A program made the position numbers and the translations under genes. Of a DNA stretch of 64,000 nucleotides, positions 35,157 to 47,500 are shown one piece after another. The DNA is from Ailanthus altissimus (taxonomy: Eukaryota; Streptophyta; Magnoliopsida; Sapindales; Simaroubaceae). The notes under the pieces were generated by a model. It saw nothing but the letters and a program-made list of their open reading frames with translations, was not told the DNA's origin and did no database searches. The stretch's first letter is position 1. Each line of letters opens with the position of its first letter. The stretch spans positions 5,533,001 to 5,597,000 of the forward strand of contig OX327697.1 of the NCBI GenBank assembly GCA_946807835.1. Reading direction: 5' to 3'.

Positions 35157-38100
35157 TTGACTCCAAACTACAAAATAAGAATAAAATACATAAAAAAGCC
35201 AAATAATCTTAATTTAGATGAACAATTATTAAATTTAGAAGATAGAAAGATCATGCAGATTCTCAACTTTTCACTTCAAGTAGTAGATTTATTGTTATTC
35301 ACAACCCTTCAAATTCAAATAGGTATTGAGCAACCAATCATTGAGATTCCACAAGCTACTGATGATAACTTAGTAGATTAAGTTGTTCAGGAATTACCGG
35401 AGATGGTTAAGCAATTAGTTGAATAACAAGCCTCTTAGGAGTATGTTGACACAATATTAAGAAGATCTACTAGAGCAAAAAGGTCAGTAATTTTTAGTGA
35501 TTACATTGTGTATCTGCAAGAATCTAACTATAGCATTAGAGCCGAAAATGATCTTGAAATATTTTCACAAGTCATGAGTTATAATGAATCAAAATTATAA
35601 TATGATACTATAAAATATGAGATGAATTCTATGAAATCTAATGGAATAGATTGCAAATGGGTCTTTAAGACAAAGAAAGACTCATTAGGAAACATTGAAA
35701 GATATAAGGTAAGACTCATTATTAAAGAATTCACTCAAAAAGAAGAAATCGATTACATGGAGACCTTTTCTTTTGTATCTAAGAAAGATTACATTGGTAT
35801 GATTTTGTCATTAATTGCTCATTTTAATTTGGAATTGCATCAAATAGATGTGAAAATGGCTTTCCTCAATGGAGATTTAGAAGATGGGGTTTACATGAAA
35901 CAATCAGAAGGATTCTCTTTTAGTAATGGTGAGCATTTGGTATATAAGTTTAAGAAATTCATATACGAATTAAAATAAGCCTCTCATAAATAGAATTTAA
36001 AATTCCACAATATCATCTCTTCATTTAGATTTGTAGAGAATATCATAGATCAATGTATATACTAGAAGATCAATGGGAGTAAGATCTGTTCTCTTGTTTT
36101 ATATGTGGATGATATTTTACTTGCAACTAATGATAAAGATTTGTTGTATAAGGAGAAATAATTTCTCTTTAAAAATTTTGATATGGAGGATATAGGTGAT
36201 GCATCTTATGTCATGAGCATTAAAATTCATACGGACAGATTTCAAGGTATCTTGGATTTGTTTCAAGAAACCTATATCAATAAGGTTTTAGAGAGATTTC
36301 GTATGAAGAATTGTTCACCAACTGTAGCACACATTATGAAGGGTGACCAATTTAATTAGAACAAATGTTGAAAAATGATCTTGAAAGGAATAAAAAACCA
36401 ACATTCCATATGCTTTTATTGTTGGAAGATTGATGTATGCTCAGGTTTGCATAAGATCTGACACTATATTTGCTGTGGGAATGTTAGGAAGATATCAGAA
36501 TAATTCGGTTATAGACCATTAGAGAGTTGCAAAGAAATTGATTGGGTAACTTCAAAGAACAAAAAATTATATGCTTATATATAGGCGGATTGATATTTTA
36601 GAAGTAATTGGCTACTCGAATTCAAACTTTGCTAGTTGTGTTGATTCACGTAAATCAACATTTGAATATATTTTTATATTAGCCGATGGAGCTATATCTT
36701 GGAAGAGTACAAAGCAAACTTTGACTGTTATTTCCACTATAGAGGCTAAGTTTATTTCATATTTTGAGGCTACTTCACATGGTGTTTGGTCAAAAAGTTT
36801 AATGTTTATGCTTAGAATTGTGGATCTAATTTTCATGTCATTGAAGATATATTGCGACAATTCAGTTGCTGTCTTTATGGCTAATGACACGTCCAGAATA
36901 TAGAAGTTATTCCCAAGTGCAGGATTGTCGAAGTAATAAATAACCCGATGAGAACGGGGTCGATCCACAGGGAAGTAGAATTAAAATTAAAAATTATAAA
37001 CACTTTAAAGATAATTAATGCAGTATAAGATGTTTGTAAATATTATTTCAATTAACCAATTCAAATAAAAAGCTAAGGTTATGGAGATTCACTCTTGGCA
37101 TAAGAAATAAGAATATATTTAACTTTTTATTTTTTTATAACTCAATTGGAATCCTCTCACAAAGGAGGTTCCAACCGAAAAATATAACAATTAACGTTCA
37201 TCATCATTTATATATTGATTAGTATTTATTTCTTTCAATTATTATACACCAAATCTTATAAATGGGTTCAAGTATTTATTATGCCAATCTTTATATTTAT
37301 CTACAATAAATCAAGACTCCCACTTTACAAGAAAGGTTATATAAACCAAATCTTGTAAATGGTTTCAAGAATTTATTGTGTCAAGTATTAAGTTTGTCAA
37401 TAATAAATCAAGAATCACCACTTTAGAAGAAAGGGTATTAATTCTACAAACAAAATAAATACATCATATATAAATTTGCATAACTTAAAAATGAAGCATT
37501 AAATTCATGAATAAATATTAAACATATCTTATTACCTTGCCAAGAGCTTCACCCTTTCACCTTAGCTTAAACAAAATTATTTGGACATAATAAAACTAAA
37601 TGAAAAGAAAAGAAATGGAAGAAGAAATAACATGACTTAATAGTAAACAAGAGAAATAATAGTACAAGGAAATGGATACAAAGGAAAAGTATTTTGAACT
37701 AAATTCTAACTTTCTAATTACATTCTTTAGGCATAAACAAGCCACCTATTTATAGAAAAACATGGATAAATCGAGACAAATTTGGAGGGAACCACTTGGT
37801 TGATGAAAGTCAAGAATGGTGGCAAAATAATTTGCATTCATTATCACTTGGGCACCCACTTGATTATCCAATTTGGAATTGATGTGATCCGAATTAGCTG
37901 TCACTCAAAATATAAAAGTTGTAGATAAGTCTCTTATATTTCCAAATTGAATGATCTCATACGTATTGGATACGTATTTCTATAGTTATGGGCCAAATAC
38001 TGATAACTGTTCAAACTGGGCCTGTACTGCAGATCAATTCTATTCTAGGCCAATTTTCACCCTCTAAACACTCGAATTTCCAATGCTTTGTGAAATACAA

Positions 38101-38517
38101 TATGTTAGCCCATTGAGTCAGCTCTACACAAGATTAAGAATCACCTCAATTGGATCTTTAGGTAGAAAGTTATGCCCATTTTACCAAACCTGCCACAAAA
38201 TAGTTATAAGATAATTAAGTACAATATTGTAAACATACTTAAGTTAAGAAAATTAAATACACTAGTAATACAAAATAATCATGTAAAACTCTTATTAAAT
38301 GTGTAATTTCAAGTGTTCATCAGCTAAAAATAAAAAGAATGAAAGTCAAAGTAAACATATTGACATTGAGTATTTAGCCATAAGGGAACGTGTTAAAAAA
38401 GTAGTCATTGAACATGTTAGTACTGAATTGATGATCGTTGATCCTTTGACAAAAGGCATGCCACCATTGAGATTCAAGGATTATGTAGTTAGAATGAGTC
38501 TTGGTTCCATTATATGA
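35157..38517 (+). pseudogene. copia-1 reverse transcriptase and RNase H remnant, split by element S-C
   Basis: The linker reads GIEQPIIEIPQATDD, then RRSTRAKRSV..DYIVYLQES. The reverse transcriptase has CKWVFKTKKDSLGNIERYK, QIDVKMAFLNGDLEDGVYM and the catalytic LYVDDILLATND near 36100. RNase H has VIGYSNSNFASCVDSRKST (36611-36660) and a DNSVAVFMA segment cut by S-C at 36885. After S-C come SKHIDIEYLAIRERVKKVVI and LMIVDPLTKGMPPLRFKDYV, ending at 38517. Stops interrupt several places, so it is not functional. Confidence 0.87.
36885..38322 (+). mobile_element. Solo-LTR-like element S-C (1,438 bp)
   Basis: It starts TGACACG and ends GTTCATCA, flanked by a perfect 5-bp duplication GCTAA (36880-36884 and 38323-38327). 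Its S-family signature reads cccaagtgcaggattgtcg..agtaataaat..gagaacggggtcgatccacagggaag. It splits the copia-1 RNase H between FMA and the following Lys/Asn-rich segment; removal with one GCTAA restores the reading frame. Confidence 0.87.
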
Positions 38518-38829
38518 TTTTTGTTGTATTGATGATGTTATATATAATTACAACTCTTATTTGCTTATGACGTTTTCTCATATTTTGTGCATATCATTTA
38601 TTTTGAGAAACATCACTGTTGATTAGACCTAGAATGAACATAGGGTGTATTAATTAAGTAATATTATCAAATATGGGCTAAGTTTTAAGAAATATAATAA
38701 GTTGTAATACATAGAATATAATACTTGTTTTTGGAGGACTTGTCACTATGATTCATTTATTTTATTTCCTAAATATAAGAGATAATGGAATTTTGATTCT
38801 ATATCGAGCATATGGACCAAGTGAGAAAA

Positions 38830-39207
38830 TATAATATTTCACGTTGGCTATATGGTTCACATGTTGGTAACTTCCATTAGCAGTTGAAAACCATAATGCT
38901 TATAACTTTCATCATGTGAAAAATTGTCCACAACCTCTATATTAACTCCTTGATGGAAGGAGTTAATAGAGCTTTATTTTGCCTTTTGGTCCCTAAGCCC
39001 CTATAGATTACATATCGATTTTTTGAGAACATGCACCATTATTGAAAGTTTGTGAAGGGCTTAGAAGATCCAAAAAATGTTTTCAAGCTTACTGTTCAAA
39101 TTACTGCAGTCATGGTTGAAGATTAGAAAATGATTCCTTTATTTTTGCATTTAATCATATGTAATTGTAGTTTTATGCATAATAGATCATATATTTAAGT
39201 TCTTACA
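38830..39207 (+). repeat. copia-1 3' LTR
   Basis: Homologous to 26651-27006, with an extra ~25-bp internal stretch near 38880-38930. It ends cttaca. Confidence 0.85.
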
Positions 39208-39219
39208 AAATCATCTTTT

Positions 39220-41102
39220 TGTTGGAGATGGTGCTTACGTACCATTCCGATATACAATAAACATTTCAATAATAATCGTTAACACATAATTATATGGTAA
39301 GAAACTTGTAACTTTTCAGACATTGTAAATATAAAGGAGTTTAGATCTGATGTAAAAAAGTTTATGCCAACACTAAAGTTAGCAATTCTAAAGAGTTAAA
39401 ACCTTATTTGAAATAGGAATAAAGATCTAAGAATAATATAGTAATGACGTAGTTGCAAAGAGTTACAAATAGTGCTAAGAAATGTCATTGCACAATATAT
39501 TCTCGAAAACATCGTTCTTGATCCATGGTTACCGACACGGATCGATCGATATTCCTTTTAAATTAGTATATGTCTATAACTAAATTATTCAACTGGTTAG
39601 TTTTAGCAGATTATGGACTTAGCGGAAGTCCGTATAGGCATACAGGTATTCAGTAAGGATTGGATACTGAACAAACTCACGAGGACCTCCAATAGACATC
39701 CTATAAAGCTATCAATAGAGAGTTTTCTTGGGTTGAGTAGTATTCATAATCCTTTGACTCGAGCGCCACAGTGGGCTTGTGAGTAATTTACCATACTTTG
39801 GTTCTACGCATATCAAATACCTTTTATGGTTTGACCACTCAATGCTGCTGGGTATGGTTCGATGCTCATGGAGTTCGGTATGCGTAGATATTGGATTTGT
39901 CAGCTTATATGAGTGAGTTGTATATCATGATGCTTCAAGATTATATTTTAGAAAGCCTTGTGGGCACAAGTATAAATCTCGAAAAAGAGTTTTTTTATAG
40001 GGTTAAAGAATATCACAAAAGAGTTTGCGGATATTGTTTAGAAAAATACATATCTGAAGATAAATTCATGGTCGAACATATAGAGATTTGACGGTAATGA
40101 TCTATATCTCTGCTCTTCCAAGGATATAGGTGACGAATGGATTATATGGATATGGTTGACCTCAACTTATATAGTTCAATGCGCCGTTCTATAATATTCG
40201 TAACATATGTGTATAGCATCATTCACGGATTTATAAAAATATTTCATAAGAAAGAGGGTGTGAACTTAGAGAGTCTCACAATATGAAGTATACTCATTGA
40301 GTATTGGGGTAGTAGTATAAATTGTACAGATCGATCCATGAAGGTTTCAGAAAGTAAGATATGTTTTAGGAAATATTTAGAAAGTGAGAAACATAGTTTG
40401 TAAATATTGTAAACAGATCCCTATTGCATGAAAAAGTAAAATTGCATAAATGACATCTATGCATAGCCATTTGTGTGACAAATGGTAGCATGCATAGAGT
40501 TGCATGTTACAAATGTCATCCATACAAAGTGTTTGCATGGATAACATAAGTGACATTTGTCATTCATGCATTATATTGCATGGTCAATGGTTGGCCACAT
40601 GATGGATATGTGTCTACATAAAATCCTACTCTAGATATAACAAATGAAACAGTTCATTTATTAGAGGAATAGATTAGAGAATGAAAAAAATCGTGCAATC
40701 ATTTTGAGAGAAAATGGCAACTTTGAGAAAGCTACATTTTAGTCCCTAAACTCAATCTTTAAACATTTGATGCACGAACTAATTCAAGTATTGAACATAG
40801 TTTGATTCTTGCACGAAATACTAATCAAAAGCTACCATTCCAACTAGTCTAATCCCAGCAAATATTAGAGTCTATAATTGTTCAAAAGAGGACTTCATTG
40901 TGAGCTCAAAAGGCTTCAAAGTTCAACAATCTTTACTAAATCATCTACAAGGGTATATATTCGATTCTTGTACTGTTTTTGATTCAGTTATAGTATGTAT
41001 ATGTTGATTATATTGTCTTATTCCGCTACGTAATATATGTTGGACATACATTTTAAAATTTTCAACATATACACAATCACATACATGCACCCTTTAATGC
41101 AC
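39220..41102 (+). mobile_element. Solo-LTR-like element F2 (about 1.9 kb)
   Basis: It starts TGTTGGAGATGG 12 bp after the copia-1 LTR and ends near TTTAATGCACA. It shares long diverged stretches with F1, in the same order and orientation. No target duplication was found. The F family may be a separate gypsy or copia LTR; no coding part is present to decide. Confidence 0.55.
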
Positions 41103-42295
41103 AAAAACTTTCTATCTTTAAGAAATATTTCCCTTTAAAAAAAGACCACCTAAATTCTATCTACCAATATTTTTCCATTATTATCAATGATGATCTATCT
41201 CAAAATTTTTATTTCAAATACTCAATTAAAATAAGTAAACATATTTGTTTATGCATACATATACATATCATTTCCAAATTATTGCAAAGCCTAAGATGGC
41301 TAAAACTTTTTGAAGCATTTCAAGTAATGTTATTTAATCTCAATTGTAAAGTAATTGGTGGGGTGAGAAGTTGTTTTTCATAGCATACTTCAGATCAGGT
41401 CCCATTAAGTTTATTGTTTTTCGTATATTGGTGGGTTTTTTCTTTTATAGACAATTTATTCGCGTTAGGAAAAACAATGGTGAAAGAAGAAAGAGAGAGG
41501 GAAAATGAGAAATGAGATGTAATTTTATTATATATTATTCTGATAGTAAAATGTTAATTATGAAATAGTCTTACCTAAATAAAAAAAATTGTGTTTTATT
41601 TTTAATATTTTAAAATTTTAAAATATATTTGTTAGTTATTAGCTAACAAAAATTTAAGAGCAAGGAGTTTTGCAACACATTTGTTGTAGTAAAAAATAAA
41701 AATAATATATATATTATTTTACAAATGATAGTATGTTTTTAAAGGGAGAACTGTTGAGAAAAAGGGTAAAATAATAAAAACACAATTTTTTTTTACTTTT
41801 CTTCACAAAATATGAACAATGTTTTTTCTATATTTTTAATTAATCATGTCCATTTTCACCTATTTTTGTCACTCAATCTTAAAAATAAAAAATACTATAT
41901 AAAAAATAATATAAAATACCCCTTTTTTCTAACAAGGAGTTTGTTTTGGCTCCGACCTCATTGGTTATAAAATGATAAAGGATTAACAATTGTTGTTATA
42001 TTGTACTTGTATTAACGGTCAACGGTAAAAGGTTGATAACATATATATCTTACTTTAGTGGAGATTTCAAGTTCGAATCCCCCTTTCATGTCAAATATAT
42101 ATGTATATATGTAAATAATAATAATAGTTGCCAACATGCCGTATTATTATTTGCAAGTAGTATTTTATTTTTTTCAATTATTTTTTAAATCAATAATGTT
42201 TTAAAATTATGCATATCAAGTCTTAACTATCACAATAATTTGATATGTAAAACTTTTTTAAGTTTTGTTTTCAATTATTTTTTTAAATCAGTAGT
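41103..42295. other. Intergenic spacer between F2 and S-D
   Basis: AT-rich. Near 42055-42090 it holds a tRNA-like box-B phrase (caagttcgaatcccc). The segment 42170-42295 is an imperfect copy of the one at 51764-51830 (aagtcttaactatcacaataatttgatatgtaaaac). S-D therefore inserted into one unit of a pre-existing tandem pair. Confidence 0.5.
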
Positions 42296-42910
42296 TGTTT
42301 GTAAAATTAAACACATGCAAATATTAACAACAAGTGTACGGATCATGAGTAAGTAATAAAATGATGAGAAGTATCGTTCTCACAAGAATTGATTTTCTAA
42401 ATTACTGCTAATTACTATGATGCTAATAACCTAATTTTATCTAAATTAATTTTAACACTAATTTTATTAATGAAATTAAAGACATTTAAACTAAAAATTC
42501 AACAAATTAAATAGGTGAAAAATCTATTGTAAATGGGTCTATGGTATTGATTTCACTTTACTTTTTTCATATTCTTCATGCTTTTGTTATTAACAACTAT
42601 TCTTATGAATTTATTAATCAAAGAATTTAACATTAATCTCATTACCTCTAACAAGCATCGAATGAGATGTTATGCAAACATATGCAAATTGATATCCCTA
42701 TCTAACTTATCTATCTACATATTTATTAAGTAACTCTTAAATGATTACCCAAATTTTATTAGTTTTCTAACTTAATAAAAGTTATAGTCATACTTTTTAA
42801 GTCCAATGAATAGGTTAATCTTTCTCAAGCTTACAACCCATAAGTCTAGATCATCTAATCAATCTTCCAATCAAATTAGAAGAAATAAATCTAGAAAAAC
42901 ACAATTGAAT

Positions 42911-43573
42911 TATGAGAAAGTTGATTAAAATTATCGGGATGTGATTGAGATCAAGCCAATAGAGTAGAGGATGCGAAGAAGTGAATCGGATGCGAAAAGG
43001 CATGGAAAAGCTGTAGCACTATAGCTCGAAGTGAAGTTGTGGCACCAAGAAAGTGGTGCTGCAGTGCCAAGAATTAGGGCCAAGGCGTCGGTCCATTGTG
43101 ACACCAATAAGTCTGGTCCACAGAGCCAGAAAGTCTAGGTCATGGTGCCATTGCAAGTTATTCCATCCTTTATTATCCTATGTGATCTAGGACTCCCCAA
43201 ACTTATTCCCACTCAGTTTAGGGCTTCCTTAGGACATCTAAAGCCTATATAAAGGCTCTATATTGGCTTGTAAATATATCACAATAATCTTAACACAAAC
43301 ATAAGAGAGAAAACTTCTAATTTACAATAGAGATCAATTGTGTGTTCTTTATGAGTGCAATTGAGAGAGTTCTTTATGAAGCTTGAGTTTTTTCTTATAA
43401 AATGCATACTTTATGAGTATCTTGTGATTCATTAATGAAAGAAGTGAGATCTTAATCCGTCGTGAACGTCTACATAAATTCTTGTGTGCTTTTTCCTATT
43501 TTCTTTCTCTTATTTATTTTTGATTACTTGTTACTGCATAATATTACTTAGGTTTATTACTTTTGCTTCAACA
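42911..43573 (+). repeat. copia-2 5' LTR
   Basis: It starts TATGAGAAAG (expected TG) and ends TTCAACA. It holds a TATATAAA box at 43246-43253 and a G/C-rich gcagcacc-type island at about 43005-43160. Confidence 0.88.
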
Positions 43574-43576
43574 AAC

Positions 43577-43592
43577 TAGTATTAGAGCTTAG
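43577..43592 (+). other. copia-2 primer-binding site
   Basis: TAGTATTAGAGCTTAG lies just after the LTR and matches the initiator tRNA-Met site TGGTATCAGAGC with two G-to-A or C-to-T changes. Confidence 0.7.
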
Positions 43593-43604
43593 TTCTTAGT
43601 AGAT

Positions 43605-44381
43605 ATGGCTATACCCAAGTATGATGTAGAGAAATTTAATAGGTCAAATAATTTCTGTTTGTGAAAGATAAAGGTGACAGTGTTACTGGTGAGCCAAAGG
43701 TTCGGCTTAGCACTAAAGGAGACTGTAGCTCCATCAATTGAAGAAGAAAAGACACCAGAGTCATCTAAGGCAGAAGCAAAAAGAAAAGATATTCAGGAAA
43801 GGGCTCACAGTATAATCGTTCTGTCATTGAGCAATAAAATATTAAGAAAAGTAGCAGATAAAAAGAAGGCAATTGATCTTTGAAAGAAGCTTGACTCTCT
43901 TTATATACAAAAGTTGTTGGCCAACAGATTACATATAAAGAAAAAGCTATATTAGTTATCCATGTCAGAAGGGACGCCGATATAATACCACATAGACGTC
44001 TTCAATAAGATTATCATTAATCTTGAAGCTATCAACATAAAGATAAAGAATGAAGATAAGGCGATCATTTTTCTGAGTTTACTTTCTAAAAGCAATAAGC
44101 ATTTTATTAATGCGTTTGTCTATGGTAGAGAGAGTTTAATGATGAGTGATGTGAAATCATTATTAAACTCAAAGTAATTGAAAAAACAGATAGAGGCTAA
44201 TGCAAAAGGCTTATCTATGAGAGGAAGAACCTCAAATAGAGATGAAAAGAAGAAGGGCTCAAGATTAAAGTCCAAGGACGTTCCTAGGAAGTGCTATTAC
44301 TACAAGAAAGAAAGGTACTTCATAAAGGAATGTCCTAAAAAGAAAGCTAAAGATAAAAAGACGGATGCTGTACTTGCCTAA
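43605..44381 (+). pseudogene. copia-2 gag remnant
   Basis: Frames read MAIPKYDVEKFNRSNNF, then KDIQERAHSIIVLSLSNKILRKVADKK, INLEAINIKIKNEDKAIIFLS and FVYGRESLMMSDVKSLLNSK. A basic C-terminus carries a damaged zinc knuckle (CYYYKKERYFIKEC, lacking the second Cys and the His). Several stops interrupt it. Confidence 0.83.
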
Positions 44382-44557
44382 GATGATAGCTACAATAGCG
44401 CAGAAATTCTAGTCACTACTGATGGTAAACGTTCTGAATAATAGATTCTTGATTTTGGTTGTACCTTTTATATATTCTCACATAAGTCTTAGTTTGTTAA
44501 TTTCTATCCTATTAGTGGTGGTAAGGTGTTAATGGGTAAGAAGTAGCATGTTAGGTA

Positions 44558-47500
44558 ATGAAAATTGAGAGTATTAGACTTAAGTTGCATGACGAGAGAG
44601 TGATAGAGTTGTTAGAAGTTAGGTATATTCCTGACCTCAAAAGGAACTTGATCTCACTAGGTATGTTAGATCAGAATGAGTGTTTCATTAGGATTGATGA
44701 AGGGATTTTTAGAGTATTAAAGGGTACCATGGTTATGATGAGAGGTGAGAAGCACAAAGGAGTATATGTGCTGAGGTGAAAAGCACAAAGCATATAGAGT
44801 TAGGTTTAGTACCAAAGACCCTAAAACTAAGGGGATTCTTGAATACATAATGTCACGCTCCAGACCTAAAAGATCTGACACACGACATCACTTACATTTA
44901 TTCAATGCATGTGCACTCATAAATAATATTACACAAAATTTCAAACTTTCATTCAACACAAGAATCCTTAGCAAGTTGCTAGTAAGTTCAACATTAAAAT
45001 CAACCCATAACCTAACATATAAATATAAACTTCTCTTGACAATATTTAAACATTCATTTCAATTTCTTTTAGAATTATAACAATTGAATTATGACTGGGA
45101 CAATTAATAAATTAGAGATACGCAGAGTTTTCTCATAAATTAACACTCTACTACGTCACCAGTAGCAACTTTGTTACCGGAAGCCCATAATATATTCATT
45201 GTAAATTCTTACTTAAAATCAACTAATAACCACACTTTGAAAACTTAAATCAAATCAAACCATACACAATAAAATAATACATAAGTATTTATTCAATAGG
45301 GACAAATCAAATATCTTATCCCACGTGTTCCTAAATGAAACACTCAACAACCTAGCAACTTAGGGAACCCAAGGAACAGTAGAAGCCTTGCCAAATCCGC
45401 TAAGTACACATGTACTTTATTTACCTGAAATCACCATAAACTATAATGAGTATAAAACTCAGTAAACATACTAGTTTTTCATATATCAAATACAAATACA
45501 TATATGTACACAATGCATGTGTATGATATGCTGTGATAAATCAAAATCATAATCTTATCAAATCACATGTCATGTAAGCGCTTACACATTCTTTCAAAAC
45601 ATATAATAGAAATACCATCACTCAACTACTACTTAGTAGGACTTACATATCACATATCACATAATGAGCCAAATGTCACTCGTAGGTGACATACCGTATG
45701 AGAGGAATAGTATAAGTGAGGTTTTTAAATCACACATATATAATACTCATGCCCGAATGTAAAAGCCAAACTCTCACCCTGATCATCGGTGAGTTCTCTC
45801 ACATGCACTAATACGCCACCACACGAATGTGATGACTCACTCTTCTTTTAGGTACCAATAGGATCCTCTCTACATACGGAACACATAACATATACCAATC
45901 CCAAAGAAAATGCCATACATAAAGGCTCCACAAATCACATAAAATGCCTACTAAGTTAACAGTGAGTTCAAGTACCCTCAAAACACAAAATATTTCTCAT
46001 AGACATATTACACTTCAAAAGCTCTCTTTGTTAAACACATTTCACTTTGAAAGCTCACTTTTAAAAATACATATATGTCATGTATGTCCATGCTCACATT
46101 CATAAATATATATCTTCACATTTTATATCAAAATATACTTTGACATAACATAAACATATTCCATACCACATTTACAAAATCATACAAAATAATTACTATG
46201 TTTATTGTGATTTCAGTAAAAAGTCTAGTATACTTACCTCTTAGCACTTTCAGCTACAAGGCTTAAATCTCCTTAATCTATCAATAGAGATTAATCCTTT
46301 CATAAGCCTCAGAATTCACACAAAATACTTTAAATAGCTTACAAAATTATACACAATGCATTTATCACATCAAATTGGTCTAAATACTCGGTTTCTCAAA
46401 ACCTGTCATTCTGACCACTTACACTGAACAAATTTTTCTTATATCTAAAATGATGTCCAACTACTCCAAAATCAGAATATATCATTCTTACCTCATATAT
46501 CCTTCTTATATATGAATATTATATCATAATTCCTACACAATCTATTCCATAAACATCATCGAATCCAAACTACTAACCTGATAGGATCAAGATACTTACT
46601 GAATAGTATTTAATCTCCTAATTTTATAAAATCATATACTAACTCAAAAATTATAAAACTATCATATAAATACTCTTGACATATATCTCAATCCATGATA
46701 AATATTTCACTTCAAAATCACTGCCAAAAGTATTTTAAAACTATTTTATTCTATAGCTTTAAAAATCTGTTAATCAAATACTACAATGAGCTGACACTCT
46801 TTAGAAAATCATAACAATTTAACCACATTAATCTAAATTCTCAATTCTGAGTATATCATATTAGACATATAAAATTATCATATTCCACAAATTTGTAATT
46901 TTTAAAGATCATTCAGCAGGCCAAAAATTATTTTCCACTGTATCATACTGTTTATATAGGAAATTTCTAGAATTTCAGGGTCATTTTGGTAAATTCACTA
47001 CAAATTCAATTTCTAGAATTTTCAATCTATCCAAAGTCTCAGATGATTCTACACATGTCTAATTTCATATACTCAAAATTTAAAACTAGAATCAAATCAC
47101 AATAATTTATAAAATTCCTGGATCAAGAGACTATCAAGTAGAAATTCTATAATTCATCATGATTTATCAAGCTATCTACATAGATCATCATCAATTCTCA
47201 CAAGATCTTATGAAATACACATCAAATACTCAATTATACATATTTCTAGAAATAAAAAATTAAAGGAATTAACTTAATTAACACCAATAAATTGAGAAAT
47301 AGTAGTGATATACCTCTTAAAATCCAAAATTCTAATTTCTTTTTCTTCTTCTCTTTCTCTCCCCTCTATTTCTCTCTTCTCTCTCTCTAAAGGGATAGCT
47401 CAACCCAAAAATGATTAAATTAGGATTTCAAAAGTGTATTTTTATACTAAGAGGCTAATTTTTAGTATTTACGAATTTACCCCCAAAACTTTCAAAGTAT

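Larger units (their letters stand above)
26651..39207 (+). mobile_element. Ty1/copia retrotransposon copia-1, heavily interrupted
   Basis: Two similar LTRs (26651-27006 and 38830-39207) enclose gag, protease, integrase, reverse transcriptase and RNase H remnants in normal copia order. The primer site follows the left LTR, and a purine-rich stretch (gtgagaaaa, 38821-38829) precedes the right LTR. Flanking 5-mers AAATT and AAATC match at 4 of 5 bases. Four LTR-like elements are inserted in the internal region (29583-31711, 31892-33385, 33966-35156, 36885-38322); removing them leaves about 6.3 kb. Every domain holds stops or frameshifts, and the LTRs differ visibly, so it is old and inactive. 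Confidence 0.88.

Noticed and set aside
36612..36968. 118-codon minus-strand ORF
   Set aside because: It is the shadow of the copia-1 RNase H domain on the opposite strand and runs into element S-C.
29583..41102. F1 and F2 as the two LTRs of one full element
   Set aside because: F1 lies within copia-1 while F2 lies outside it; an element spanning them would have to contain half of copia-1.
42055..42090. A tRNA gene at the box-B-like gttcgaatcccc
   Set aside because: No convincing box A or cloverleaf upstream, and the surrounding sequence is AT-rich repeat.
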